64,000 nt of DNA from assembly GCA_945878865.1 (NCBI GenBank), contig CAMCUD010000014.1:1-64000 (forward strand). The letters are read 5' to 3'. The DNA comes from Bifidobacterium breve (GTDB lineage: Bacteria; Actinomycetota; Thermoleophilia; Solirubrobacterales; Solirubrobacteraceae). The position numbers and the translations under genes were made by a program. The notes beneath the pieces were generated by a model. It was not told the DNA's origin. It did no database searches and worked only from the letters and a program-made list of their open reading frames with translations. Each line of letters begins with the position of its first letter. The first letter of the stretch is position 1. This document shows positions 54,628 to 61,986 of the stretch, piece by piece.

Positions 54628-55458
54628 ATGACTCCCGAGCAGCCTGACCCGCACCACCGCCTCTACCCCGCGGTCGAGCTGCGGAGCGTCACGAAGACCT
54701 TCACCCTCGCGTCCGGCGAGAAGCTCACGGCCGTCAACGACATGTCCCTCGTCGTCGAACCCGGGGAGTTCGTGTGCGTCCTCGGCCCCTCCGGTCACGG
54801 CAAGTCGACGCTCATGAACCTCATCGCCGGCTTCATCGAGCCGACGACCGGCGAGGTCCTCGCCCACGGCGAGACCGTCAAGGGCCCGGGCCCCGACCGC
54901 GGCGTCATCTTCCAGCGCGACACGCTGTTCCTGTGGAAGCGGGTCGCCGACAACGTCGGCTACGGCCTGAAGTCGCGCGGGGTGCCGAAGGCCGAGCGCG
55001 AGGAGATCGTCGCGCGGTACCTCGACATCGTCGGGCTCACGCGGTTCGCCAAGGCGTGGCCCAAGCAGCTCTCGGGCGGCATGCGCCGGCGCGCCGCGAT
55101 CGCCGCGGTGTTCGCCAACGAACCGGACGTCCTGCTCATGGACGAGCCGTTCGTCGGCCTGGACTTCGCCCGCCGCGCGGTGCTGCACCAGGTGCTCATA
55201 GAGCTGTGGCAGCGTGCGAACAACACGATCTTCTTCGTCACCCACGACCTCGACGAGGCGCTTGCGCTGGCCAGCCGGATCCTCGTCGTCGTCAACGGCA
55301 CGGTCGTCCACGAGGCCCGGCTGGACCTCCCGCGCCCCCGCGACGCTGAAGCGCTGCTCAGCCCGGAGGTCAACGCGGTCCGCCTCGCGGTGCTCGAGCA
55401 GCTCGAGGCGGCGATGGCCGACGTCGACGAAGCCGGCGGGCAGTTCGCAGCCGCGTGA
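54628..55458 (+). CDS. ABC transporter ATP-binding protein (NitT/TauT type)
   Basis: A 276-residue ATPase: LGPSGHGKST (Walker A, about 52-61), a Q-loop in GVIFQRDTLFLWKRVADNVG, LSGGMRRRAAIAAVFANEPD (signature), VLLMDEPFVGLD (Walker B) and FFVTHDLDEALALA (H-loop). This pattern matches SsuB/TauB/NrtD importers, as do the permeases at 58599 and 59510. It is encoded on the opposite strand from its permeases and binding protein, with the regulator gntR directly after it (GTGA overlap). MTPEQPDPHH at 54628 follows GGAG by seven bases. Confidence 0.9.
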   Translation: MTPEQPDPHHRLYPAVELRSVTKTFTLASGEKLTAVNDMSLVVEPGEFVCVLGPSGHGKSTLMNLIAGFIEPTTGEVLAHGETVKGPGPDRGVIFQRDTLFLWKRVADNVGYGLKSRGVPKAEREEIVARYLDIVGLTRFAKAWPKQLSGGMRRRAAIAAVFANEPDVLLMDEPFVGLDFARRAVLHQVLIELWQRANNTIFFVTHDLDEALALASRILVVVNGTVVHEARLDLPRPRDAEALLSPEVNAVRLAVLEQLEAAMADVDEAGGQFAAA

Positions 55459-56240
55459 CTGCCGCCGAAGCGCCGCGCCGGCGGCCCCTCTCCGACCCGG
55501 GGCTCGTCGACGACCTCGCCGAGCAGATCCACGCGAGCATCCGCTCGGGCGACTACCCCATCGGCACGTGGCTGCGCCAGGAGGCGCTCGCGACCGCGTT
55601 CGGCGTGAGCCGCACACCGGTGCGCGAGGCGCTGCGCAAGCTGCAGGCCGACCGCATCGTCGAGGTCTTCCCGCACCGCGGCGCGCTCGTACGCGGGCCG
55701 ACCGCCGTCGACCTGCGCGAGACCTACCAGATCCGCGCGGAGCTCGAGGGCCTCGCGGCCGAGCTCGCCGCGGCGCGGATCACCGACGAGCAGCTGCGCA
55801 CCTTGCGTGAGGCCGAAGCGGCGCTGCGCGCCGCGATGGACGAGCTGCGCGCGTTCGTCGCCACCCGCGGGACGGGCGCTGTGCGCAGCGGCCCATGGGA
55901 CGTCGCCGACCTCGCCTTCCGTGACGCGTTGCTCGACGCATGCGGCGTCGAGCGCCTGCAGCGGATGGCCGGCGAGTTGCGCGACGCCTTCCCGCGCAAC
56001 CTCGTCTGGTCGACGCTCGCCGAGGAGCCCAGCCTGCTGGACGAGAGCATCGCCCAGCGCGAGCGGGTCCGCGCGGCCATCGAGCGCCACGACCCGGTCG
56101 CCGCCCGGCGCTGGATGACCGACCACCTGCGCCGCACGGGCACGCTCGTCGCCGAGGCGTTCGAGCGCCGGCAGGCGGTGGAGGACGCGCCGGACCCGCG
56201 CGACATCCGGGCCCGGCTCGGGCGTCCTACTCCGGGATGA
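55455..56240 (+). CDS. GntR-family regulator with FCD effector domain
   Basis: A 261-residue regulator: winged helix (LAEQIHASIRSGDYPIGTWL then RQEALATAFGVSRTPVREAL and RKLQADRIVEVFPHRGALV) and an all-helical FCD domain (TYQIRAELEGLAAELAAARI, AIERHDPVAARRWMTDHLRR). At the usual metal-ligand FH position of FCD domains the sequence reads FRDALLDAC, so metal binding may differ. GTG start coupled to the ATPase gene. FadR-type GntR proteins bind short palindromes with TGG/CCA-like arms, which fits the ATTGGATCCAAT boxes across this island. Confidence 0.92.
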   Translation: MTAAEAPRRRPLSDPGLVDDLAEQIHASIRSGDYPIGTWLRQEALATAFGVSRTPVREALRKLQADRIVEVFPHRGALVRGPTAVDLRETYQIRAELEGLAAELAAARITDEQLRTLREAEAALRAAMDELRAFVATRGTGAVRSGPWDVADLAFRDALLDACGVERLQRMAGELRDAFPRNLVWSTLAEEPSLLDESIAQRERVRAAIERHDPVAARRWMTDHLRRTGTLVAEAFERRQAVEDAPDPRDIRARLGRPTPG

Positions 56241-56613
56241 ACGCGATCCCCTCGATCTCCACCGACGCGCCGCCGTAAAGCGCGGAGATCTCCACCGCGG
56301 TCGAGACGGGCAGGTCGTCGCCGAACAGCTCGGCGCGGACCTTGTTGACCTCGGGGAACTGCTCCATGTCGAGCACGAACACCGTGAGCTTCAGGATGTT
56401 CGCGAGCGTGCCGCCGACCTTGCTCAGCGCGTCGGCGATGTGCTCGAAGCAGACGCGGGTCTGCTCGGCGTAGGAGGCGTCTTTCATGACCTGCCAGTCG
56501 GAGTCGAGCGCGAGCTGGCCCTGGATGAACGCGTACTTCCCCGGGCCGCTCGCCGCCGTGATCTGGGAGATCGTGGCGAACGGCATGTCGGACTTGTGCC
56601 TCTCGATGGGCAT
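56227..56613 (-). CDS. RidA-like (YjgF/YER057c) protein lacking the catalytic Arg
   Basis: A 128-residue protein of the Rid superfamily: GPGKYAFIQGQLALDSDWQV, AEQTRVCFEHIADALSKVGG, ILKLTVFVLDMEQFPEVNKV and a C-terminal VEISALYGGASVEIEGIAFI. Archetypal RidA has Arg in the motif R-S/T-x-V-E; here the sequence is VSTAVE, so the imine-hydrolysing Arg appears to be Ser. It is probably one of the Rid subfamilies linked to catabolic operons. It follows hyuB copy 2, and its end overlaps gntR by 14 bases. Confidence 0.87.
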   Translation of the reverse strand: MPIERHKSDMPFATISQITAASGPGKYAFIQGQLALDSDWQVMKDASYAEQTRVCFEHIADALSKVGGTLANILKLTVFVLDMEQFPEVNKVRAELFGDDLPVSTAVEISALYGGASVEIEGIAFIPE

Positions 56614-56639
56614 GGTGCGGCTCCTAGTCGGGATCGGGT

Positions 56640-58448
56640 TCAGGCCGAGGCGAGCTCGGCGCGCTTCGCGGCCGTGGCCGCCTCGTCGATGACGCCTTCG
56701 CCGAGCTCCTCGCCGGTGAAGATCACGCCGTAGACCTGCTCGGCCCGCTCGCGCGAGACCCAGCCGTCGAGGACGTCGCGGCGGACGAGCGCGAGGTCGC
56801 GCTCGTAGGGCGGGCCGTACCCGGCGCCGCCGCCACAGATCGAGACCATCGTCTCGCCGTCCTTGATCGCCAGCCGGTGGAACGCGTCGATCTCGACGAC
56901 CTCGCCGTCGACCTTCTCGATCCACTGCGCGGGGATCGCGCCGTCGGTGCCGCCGCGCACGCCGCGGGCCGTGTCGTCGATCCCGTCGGAGTTCGTCATG
57001 AACGTGATCGGCGTGCCGACGGCCTGCATCCGCACGAGCGCGCCGGGCGAGCCGCGGAAGCGCCCGTCGCCGGCGGTGTCGGTCAGCAGCCGCTGCTCGG
57101 TCACCCGGAACGGATGCTTGATCTCGTCGATCTCGATCGAGTCCTTGTACATCATGCCCGCGCCCCCGGCCGTGTACGCGGTGACCCAGCCGTCGGCGTT
57201 CGGGCCGCCCGGGCCGAGGGTGACCGCAAGCTGGATCTGGTTGATGAACGGCTCGCCGGTGCGCGGGTCGTGGCCGCTGATGACCGAGCCGCTCGGCGGC
57301 ACGCCGTAGCCGTACTCGGCCATGCCGACGCCGTCGGCCATCTCGGCCATCGCGTGCTGTGTGATGTTGCAGACGCGGTCCTGGAGGTTCGTCGTCGCCG
57401 CGCTCACCGAGTGCGGGTGGCGCGGGATCCCGACGCAGCAGTTCTCGCGCAGCAGCACGTCGAGCCGGCGGAACGATCCGGCGTTCGCCGGGACCTCCGG
57501 GCCGAGGCTGTTGAACACGCCGATCATCGCCGACGAGTTCGCGCAGCCCTCGGACAGGTTGATGCCCGCCGGCACGCAGTCGGGGTTGTCGCGCAGGTCG
57601 ACGGTGATCTTCGCGTCGTCGGGATCGACGCTGACCGTGACCTGGAGCGGCACGCCCTCAGGCAGGCGCGGGAAGCCGTCGTGCTTCGTGTGGACCGTCC
57701 TCGAGCCCTTCGGCAGCTTGCGGATGGCGTCGGCCATCTTCTGCTCGGACAGGTCGAACCACTGCTTGCTGTAGGCCGCGAGCTTCTCGGCGCCGATGTC
57801 GTCGATGAGCTCGAGCATCCGCCGCTCGCCGATGCGCGCGGCGCCCATGAGCGCGAGGTAGTCGCCCCACCACTGGTCGGGCACGCGGATGCGCATCCGG
57901 CACATGCGGATGATGTCCTGGTTGTCCTCGTAGTTCTCCTGCACCTGGACGCCCGGGAAGATGAGCGCGCCCTCCTCGTAGACGTCGCGGGCGTTGAACG
58001 CGTACGTCGTCGGCTCGGAGTTGCCGCAGTCGCCCTGGTGGGCCTTCGCGAAGACGGTGAACCGGTGGACGCCGTCGTCGTCGATGACCGGGATGAGCAG
58101 GCACCAGTCGGCCGCGTGGCTATTGCCGTGGTACGGGCTGTTGTGCAGGAAGGCGTCGCCACGCTTGAAGTTCGGATGCCACTCCTTGATGTGGCGGCTG
58201 ATGATGTCCGGCCCGCGCATGACGTGGATCGGGATGGATTCCGCCCACGCGAGCAGCTCGTGCTCGGCGGTGAGGATGCAGCACGAGAAGTCGCGGGCGA
58301 CGGCGAGGATCCCCGAGCGCGCGGAGCGCAGCAGCGTGTTGATCATCGCGCGGACGGACGCCTCGAGCCGGGACTGGATGACCGCCATCTGGACGGCGTC
58401 CAGCTCGAGGGATTCGGCCGCGGTGGGCTGGGGATCTGTGACGGACAT
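56640..58448 (-). CDS. Hydantoinase/oxoprolinase subunit B (HyuB copy 2)
   Basis: A 602-residue paralogue of copy 1 with the same motifs (FLHNSPYHGNSHAADW, AKAHQGDCGNSEPTTY, VDLRDNPDCVPAGINLSEGC, LLRENCCVGIPRHPHSVSAA). No hyuA partner is encoded beside it; it may share the HyuA at 52242 or act with one outside the window. MSVTDPQPTAAES at 58448 has GGAG eight bases upstream. Its promoter contains TATAAT and two GntR boxes. The RidA-like gene follows in the same operon. Confidence 0.9.
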   Translation of the reverse strand: MSVTDPQPTAAESLELDAVQMAVIQSRLEASVRAMINTLLRSARSGILAVARDFSCCILTAEHELLAWAESIPIHVMRGPDIISRHIKEWHPNFKRGDAFLHNSPYHGNSHAADWCLLIPVIDDDGVHRFTVFAKAHQGDCGNSEPTTYAFNARDVYEEGALIFPGVQVQENYEDNQDIIRMCRMRIRVPDQWWGDYLALMGAARIGERRMLELIDDIGAEKLAAYSKQWFDLSEQKMADAIRKLPKGSRTVHTKHDGFPRLPEGVPLQVTVSVDPDDAKITVDLRDNPDCVPAGINLSEGCANSSAMIGVFNSLGPEVPANAGSFRRLDVLLRENCCVGIPRHPHSVSAATTNLQDRVCNITQHAMAEMADGVGMAEYGYGVPPSGSVISGHDPRTGEPFINQIQLAVTLGPGGPNADGWVTAYTAGGAGMMYKDSIEIDEIKHPFRVTEQRLLTDTAGDGRFRGSPGALVRMQAVGTPITFMTNSDGIDDTARGVRGGTDGAIPAQWIEKVDGEVVEIDAFHRLAIKDGETMVSICGGGAGYGPPYERDLALVRRDVLDGWVSRERAEQVYGVIFTGEELGEGVIDEAATAAKRAELASA

Positions 58449-58482
58449 CGGTGACTCCAGAGGGGTCGACTGCGGGTGCCTT

Positions 58483-58494
58483 ATTGGATCCAAT
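58483..58494. promoter_or_regulatory. GntR-box c (perfect)
   Basis: ATTGGATCCAAT, a perfect 12-base palindrome. It touches the -10 TATAAT (minus strand, 58493-58498) of the hyuB copy 2 operon and covers the predicted transcription start. Confidence 0.7.
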
Positions 58495-58521
58495 TATAGG
58501 CATCCGGTGATCGCCATTGGG
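58493..58521 (-). promoter_or_regulatory. Promoter of the hyuB copy 2-ridA-like operon
   Basis: TATAAT (58493-58498), the consensus -10, stands out in this GC-rich DNA. A 17-base spacer leads to CCCAAT (58516-58521), a poor -35 that lies inside box d. A weak -35 with a perfect -10 is compatible with regulated expression. Confidence 0.6.
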
Positions 58522-58527
58522 TCCAAA
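58516..58527. promoter_or_regulatory. GntR-box d
   Basis: ATTGGGTCCAAA, 10 of 12 matching the consensus. It covers the -35 position of the hyuB copy 2 promoter; its centre is 33 bases from box c. Confidence 0.6.
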
Positions 58528-58580
58528 GCACCTCGCCAGACGGGCGGATATCTGCCATCCGCCCGTCCAGTGCGCCAGAC

Positions 58581-58592
58581 ATTGGATCCGAT
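58581..58592. promoter_or_regulatory. GntR-box e
   Basis: ATTGGATCCGAT, 11 of 12 matching the consensus, centred 65 bases from box d and six bases past the end of the permease gene at 58599 on its strand. Confidence 0.55.
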
Positions 58593-58598
58593 CGAGAC

Positions 58599-59507
58599 CT
58601 ATTCTGCCCAGCGGACGAGGTGGTCGAACCCCTTGGCGATGAGCTTGTACGACAGCCACGCGTAAAGGACGACGAAGATCCCGACGACGGCGAGCGTGTC
58701 CGTGCGCCCGAACTCCTGCGCGCGGTTGACGATGTTGCCCAGCCCGAGATCCTGGCCGATGAACTCGGCCGCGATGACCATGCTCCACCCGAAGCCGAGC
58801 GCGAGCATCACCCCGCCCCGCAGGGACGGCAGCGCAGCCGGCAGCACCGCCGTGATGTACGCGCGGAACCGGTTGGCCCCTAGCGACCGCGCGTAGTGCT
58901 GGTAGTAGCCCGGCACGCCGTCGATCGCGGTGAGCGCGACGACGAAGATGATCGCGAAGGTCGCGAACGCGATGAACAGCACCGCGCCGATCTCGCTCTT
59001 GCCGAACCAGATGCCAAACAGGGGCGACATCGCCAGCAGGGGCATCATGCGTGCCGCGTTGGCCGGCAGCAGGAACACCTTGCGCAGGAACGTCGACCAG
59101 CACACGAGCGCCGCCGCGAGCCCCGCGATGACGAACCCGAGCGCGAGGCCGATGCCCAGCCGCACGAGCGTCGCCAGCGAGTTGCTGACCAGGCCGAGCA
59201 CCGCCCCGGCGAACGTCACCGCGCCGCCGTCCGTCGTGGCCTTCACGCCGAGACCGCCCTGCCAGTAGTACGCGAGCGTGTCGAACGCGCCGGCGATGTC
59301 CACGACGTTGGGGATGTACCGCTCGCCGCTGACACCCGTCCGGCCCGCCAGCAGCGACGCGACCTGCCAGACGACGAGCAGCGTCACCACGGAGACGAGG
59401 GTCAGGAACGCGTCGCTCCCGCGCCTGGGCAGCCGTACCCGCGCGCGGCGCGGCGCGGCCGGCGCGGCACCGACGAGCTGGTCGGGGGTGGTGGTTCCGT
59501 CAGCCAT
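58599..59507 (-). CDS. ABC transporter permease (NitT/TauT type), second
   Basis: A 302-residue integral membrane protein with about six helices (VSVVTLLVVWQVASLLAG, VRLGIGLALGFVIAGLAAAL and others) and the cytoplasmic EAA loop YARSLGANRFRAYITAVLPA with ALPSLRGG, which docks on the ATPase. A segment between helices 1 and 2 (about residues 60-110) is longer than usual. Start MADGTTTPDQLVG at 59507 is two bases after the end of the first permease gene. Confidence 0.89.
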   Translation of the reverse strand: MADGTTTPDQLVGAAPAAPRRARVRLPRRGSDAFLTLVSVVTLLVVWQVASLLAGRTGVSGERYIPNVVDIAGAFDTLAYYWQGGLGVKATTDGGAVTFAGAVLGLVSNSLATLVRLGIGLALGFVIAGLAAALVCWSTFLRKVFLLPANAARMMPLLAMSPLFGIWFGKSEIGAVLFIAFATFAIIFVVALTAIDGVPGYYQHYARSLGANRFRAYITAVLPAALPSLRGGVMLALGFGWSMVIAAEFIGQDLGLGNIVNRAQEFGRTDTLAVVGIFVVLYAWLSYKLIAKGFDHLVRWAE

Positions 59508-59509
59508 CC

Positions 59510-60355
59510 CTACTCCTTCCACCGGGTGATGTAGCCGCCCACGAGCGCCACGATCGCGTCGCAGATCACCGCGACGACGATGAGGCACAGGAGCGTCGCG
59601 AACAGGTCCGTCGTCGCGAGGATGTCGGAGGTGATGCCGATGATCCGCCCGACGCCGGTCTCGGCGCCGAGCAGCTCGGCGATGCACTGCCAGCCCCACG
59701 CCGCGGCGAGGGCGACACGGATCGCGCCGAGCACGTTTGGGATCGACGCCGGCAGCACGACCGTCCACAGCTCACGGCCCTGCGAGGCACCCAGGCACGC
59801 GGCGAAGTTCGCGTAGTGCCCGCTCACCGTCTGCGCCGCGGCCTGCGCCGACATCGTCACGGTGAGGATCGTGAAGATGAGGACGAGCCCGGACTGGGCG
59901 AATCGCGCGGTGCCGAACCACAGCGTGATGAACGGCAGGATGATCAGCAGCGGCATCGTGCCGAGCACGAGCAGCGGCGGCTCGAGGAGCTGGCGCGCCG
60001 TCCGGACCCGCGCCATGAGGATGCCGAGCGGCAGGCCGACGAGCGTGCCCACCGCGACCGTGACGATGACGTTCACCGTCGTGTACTCGAGCGCGCCCTG
60101 CAGCCCGATCTGCTGGAACGTCACGTACGTGACGGCCGGGATGTTCTCCAGGTCGTCGGGGATGGCCTGCAGCACCTCGAGCGGCCGCGGGAACTTCCCT
60201 GAGTTGGTGAGTGCCGCGACGAGCGCCCAGAAGCCGAACACCATCGCGATGCCGAGCACGCCAAGACCGCCGGCCGCCAGAAGGCGGCCGGCGGCGCGCA
60301 GGCGCGGACGGATGGCAGAGGCCCCGGCGGGCGTCGCAGCAGCCGTCGCGGCCAT
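59510..60355 (-). CDS. ABC transporter permease (NitT/TauT type), first
   Basis: A 281-residue permease with about six helices and the EAA loop FAACLGASQGRELWTVVLPA with SIPNVLGAIRVAL. It would form a heterodimer with the permease at 58599 and use the ATPase encoded at 54628 on the other strand. It begins two bases after the stop of the binding-protein gene. Confidence 0.9.
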   Translation of the reverse strand: MAATAAATPAGASAIRPRLRAAGRLLAAGGLGVLGIAMVFGFWALVAALTNSGKFPRPLEVLQAIPDDLENIPAVTYVTFQQIGLQGALEYTTVNVIVTVAVGTLVGLPLGILMARVRTARQLLEPPLLVLGTMPLLIILPFITLWFGTARFAQSGLVLIFTILTVTMSAQAAAQTVSGHYANFAACLGASQGRELWTVVLPASIPNVLGAIRVALAAAWGWQCIAELLGAETGVGRIIGITSDILATTDLFATLLCLIVVAVICDAIVALVGGYITRWKE

Positions 60356-60357
60356 GG

Positions 60358-61782
60358 CTACTGCTCCGACGCGGCCTTGATCAACCGGTACGCGTCGAGG
60401 TAGTCGTACGTCTCGTAGAACGTCGCGGCCTTGTCGGCGAGCTCACCGGTCGGGGCCTTCTCCTCCTTGATCTTCTCGTAGCCCTCCTTGAGCGCGACGA
60501 GGTCCTGGTAGAGGCCCTTCATGACGATCATGTCGTCCGGCGTGACGTCCTTGTCCTTGAGGATGCCGCCCTGCTGTGCCGCCTTGATCTGCGACGAGTA
60601 GACCATGTCGTAGTAGAGCGGGTAGTCGGGGTTCTCCATCAGGTCCTTGGCCTGCTCGAAGTTGGCGGTGCCGTAGAAGTCCTTGAACAGCGACACGGCC
60701 TGGTCGAGCGTGAGGTCGGTGCCGGTCGCGGTCGACAGCGTCGGCAGGGAGTACTTCAGGATCTGGTTCGGCTTGTTCTGCAGGTCGTCGATGATCCGGT
60801 AGAAGACGCCCATGAACCGCAGCACCGTCTCGCGGTTGTTCTCGACGTACTTGTCGGTGGCCTGGATGCCGGCGTGGCCGACGCCGTTGAGGACGCGCGG
60901 GTCGCCCTTGGGCAGGCCCTCGACCATGTCGTTGAAGCCGAAGAGGTTCTCGAACCCGAGGTCCTGGACCTCGACGCTCTGCGCGGCGCCGGCCGGGAAC
61001 GCGTAGTCGATCTTGCCCGCCTTGGCGAGCTGGACGATCTTCGTGTCGCTGACGACGTCGAAGCTCGAGAAGTCCTTCGTGGTCAGGCCGCCCATCTTCA
61101 GCAGCGTGTTGAAGAACTCGCGGTTCGAGCCGGAGTCCGACAGCGCGACGCGCTTGCCCTTCATCTGCTCGATGACGGTCTTCGACGCCTCGTCGAAGGT
61201 CTTGCCCTGGTCCTTGAGCTCGGTGTACGAGGTCGCGTTGTTCTTCGGGTTCGACCAGATGTAGTTGCCGATGTAGGAGTTCTGCAGCTGCACCATCTTC
61301 AGCTCGGGCGCGGTGCCGTAGGTCTGGATGGTGTTCGGGACGTAGCCCGAGCCGATGTCCAGCTGGCCGTTGAGCAGCTGCTGCTGGACCTGCTTGATCG
61401 TGCGGGTCTCCTTGCCGTTGGGTAGGTCGATCCCGACCTCCTTGAACCAGCCCTGCTCGATCCCCGGAACGGCGATGGTGGTGTCGCCGTACGGCCACAT
61501 CGCGAACTTCACGCTGACCTTGGGGATGTCGGTGCCGGAACTCGGGGTGAACGAGAGCTTGCCGCCCGAAGCGGAGGATGCGGTGGTCTCGGCCGCGGTG
61601 GACGACGCGCTCTCGGAGTCGTCATCGCCGCAGCCCGCGGCGAAGCCCACCAGACTCAGTGCCGCGAGGCCCGCGATCGCGCCGCGAAGCCAGCGGCCAC
61701 GCGGACGTAGGTTGGATCCAAGAAGCAGTCGCCGGTCCGGATCGGATCCAGTAGGCGTCAGCGGGGGCGCATGCTGTGGCAT
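60358..61782 (-). CDS. ABC transporter substrate-binding lipoprotein (NMT1/TauA-like)
   Basis: A 474-residue lipoprotein: an unusually long basic N-terminus, hydrophobic segment GAIAGLAALSLVGFAAG and lipobox Cys at about 51, followed by a Ser/Ala-rich linker. The mature domain shows the NMT1/TauA-type pattern: VSVKFAMWPYGDTTIAVPGI, EQGWFKEVGIDLPNGKETRT, LLNGQLDIGSGYVPNTIQTY. Ligand unknown; relatives bind sulfonates, nitrate or thiamine precursors. MPQHAPPLTP at 61782 has GGAG about 11 bases upstream; two GntR boxes fall inside its first 25 codons. The next in-frame start would remove the signal peptide. Confidence 0.87.
   Translation of the reverse strand: MPQHAPPLTPTGSDPDRRLLLGSNLRPRGRWLRGAIAGLAALSLVGFAAGCGDDDSESASSTAAETTASSASGGKLSFTPSSGTDIPKVSVKFAMWPYGDTTIAVPGIEQGWFKEVGIDLPNGKETRTIKQVQQQLLNGQLDIGSGYVPNTIQTYGTAPELKMVQLQNSYIGNYIWSNPKNNATSYTELKDQGKTFDEASKTVIEQMKGKRVALSDSGSNREFFNTLLKMGGLTTKDFSSFDVVSDTKIVQLAKAGKIDYAFPAGAAQSVEVQDLGFENLFGFNDMVEGLPKGDPRVLNGVGHAGIQATDKYVENNRETVLRFMGVFYRIIDDLQNKPNQILKYSLPTLSTATGTDLTLDQAVSLFKDFYGTANFEQAKDLMENPDYPLYYDMVYSSQIKAAQQGGILKDKDVTPDDMIVMKGLYQDLVALKEGYEKIKEEKAPTGELADKAATFYETYDYLDAYRLIKAASEQ
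61711..61722. promoter_or_regulatory. GntR-box f (inside the binding-protein gene)
   Basis: GTTGGATCCAAG, 10 of 12 matching the consensus, about 60-71 bases inside the binding-protein reading frame, 30 bases centre to centre from box g. Confidence 0.45.
61741..61752. promoter_or_regulatory. GntR-box g (inside the binding-protein gene)
   Basis: ATCGGATCCAGT, 10 of 12 matching the consensus, 30-41 bases inside the binding-protein reading frame. Weaker than box h; may be an auxiliary site or chance. Confidence 0.4.
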
Positions 61783-61826
61783 AAACGAAGACTCCAGTGA
61801 GGGCGCTCGTCGGGTTCGGATCTCGA

Positions 61827-61838
61827 ATTGGATCCAAG
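61827..61838. promoter_or_regulatory. GntR-box h
   Basis: ATTGGATCCAAG, 11 of 12 matching the consensus, 45-56 bases before the ATG of the binding-protein gene, where a promoter core is expected. Confidence 0.6.
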
Positions 61839-61879
61839 TAGTGGCCTGGCCATGAAACCGGTGGCCCGCAGGAGCCGCA

Positions 61880-61928
61880 TTGGCCGCGTCGGCCAAAGAG
61901 TGCGAAGCGCCGTTCGACCGGCGGTCGA
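61880..61928 (-). terminator. Two palindromes after the second MFS gene
   Basis: TTGGCCG-CGT-CGGCCAA (61880-61896) and TCGACCG-G-CGGTCGA (61914-61928) lie 59-107 bases downstream of the MFS stop, before the binding-protein promoter. They may end the MFS transcript; the first also resembles a GntR-type TTGG/CCAA site with a longer spacer. Confidence 0.35.
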
Positions 61929-61986
61929 TCCGACGCACCTCGATGCGGACCGGCACCCCTTCGCCGGAGTTCCCGCGCGCGGGCGC

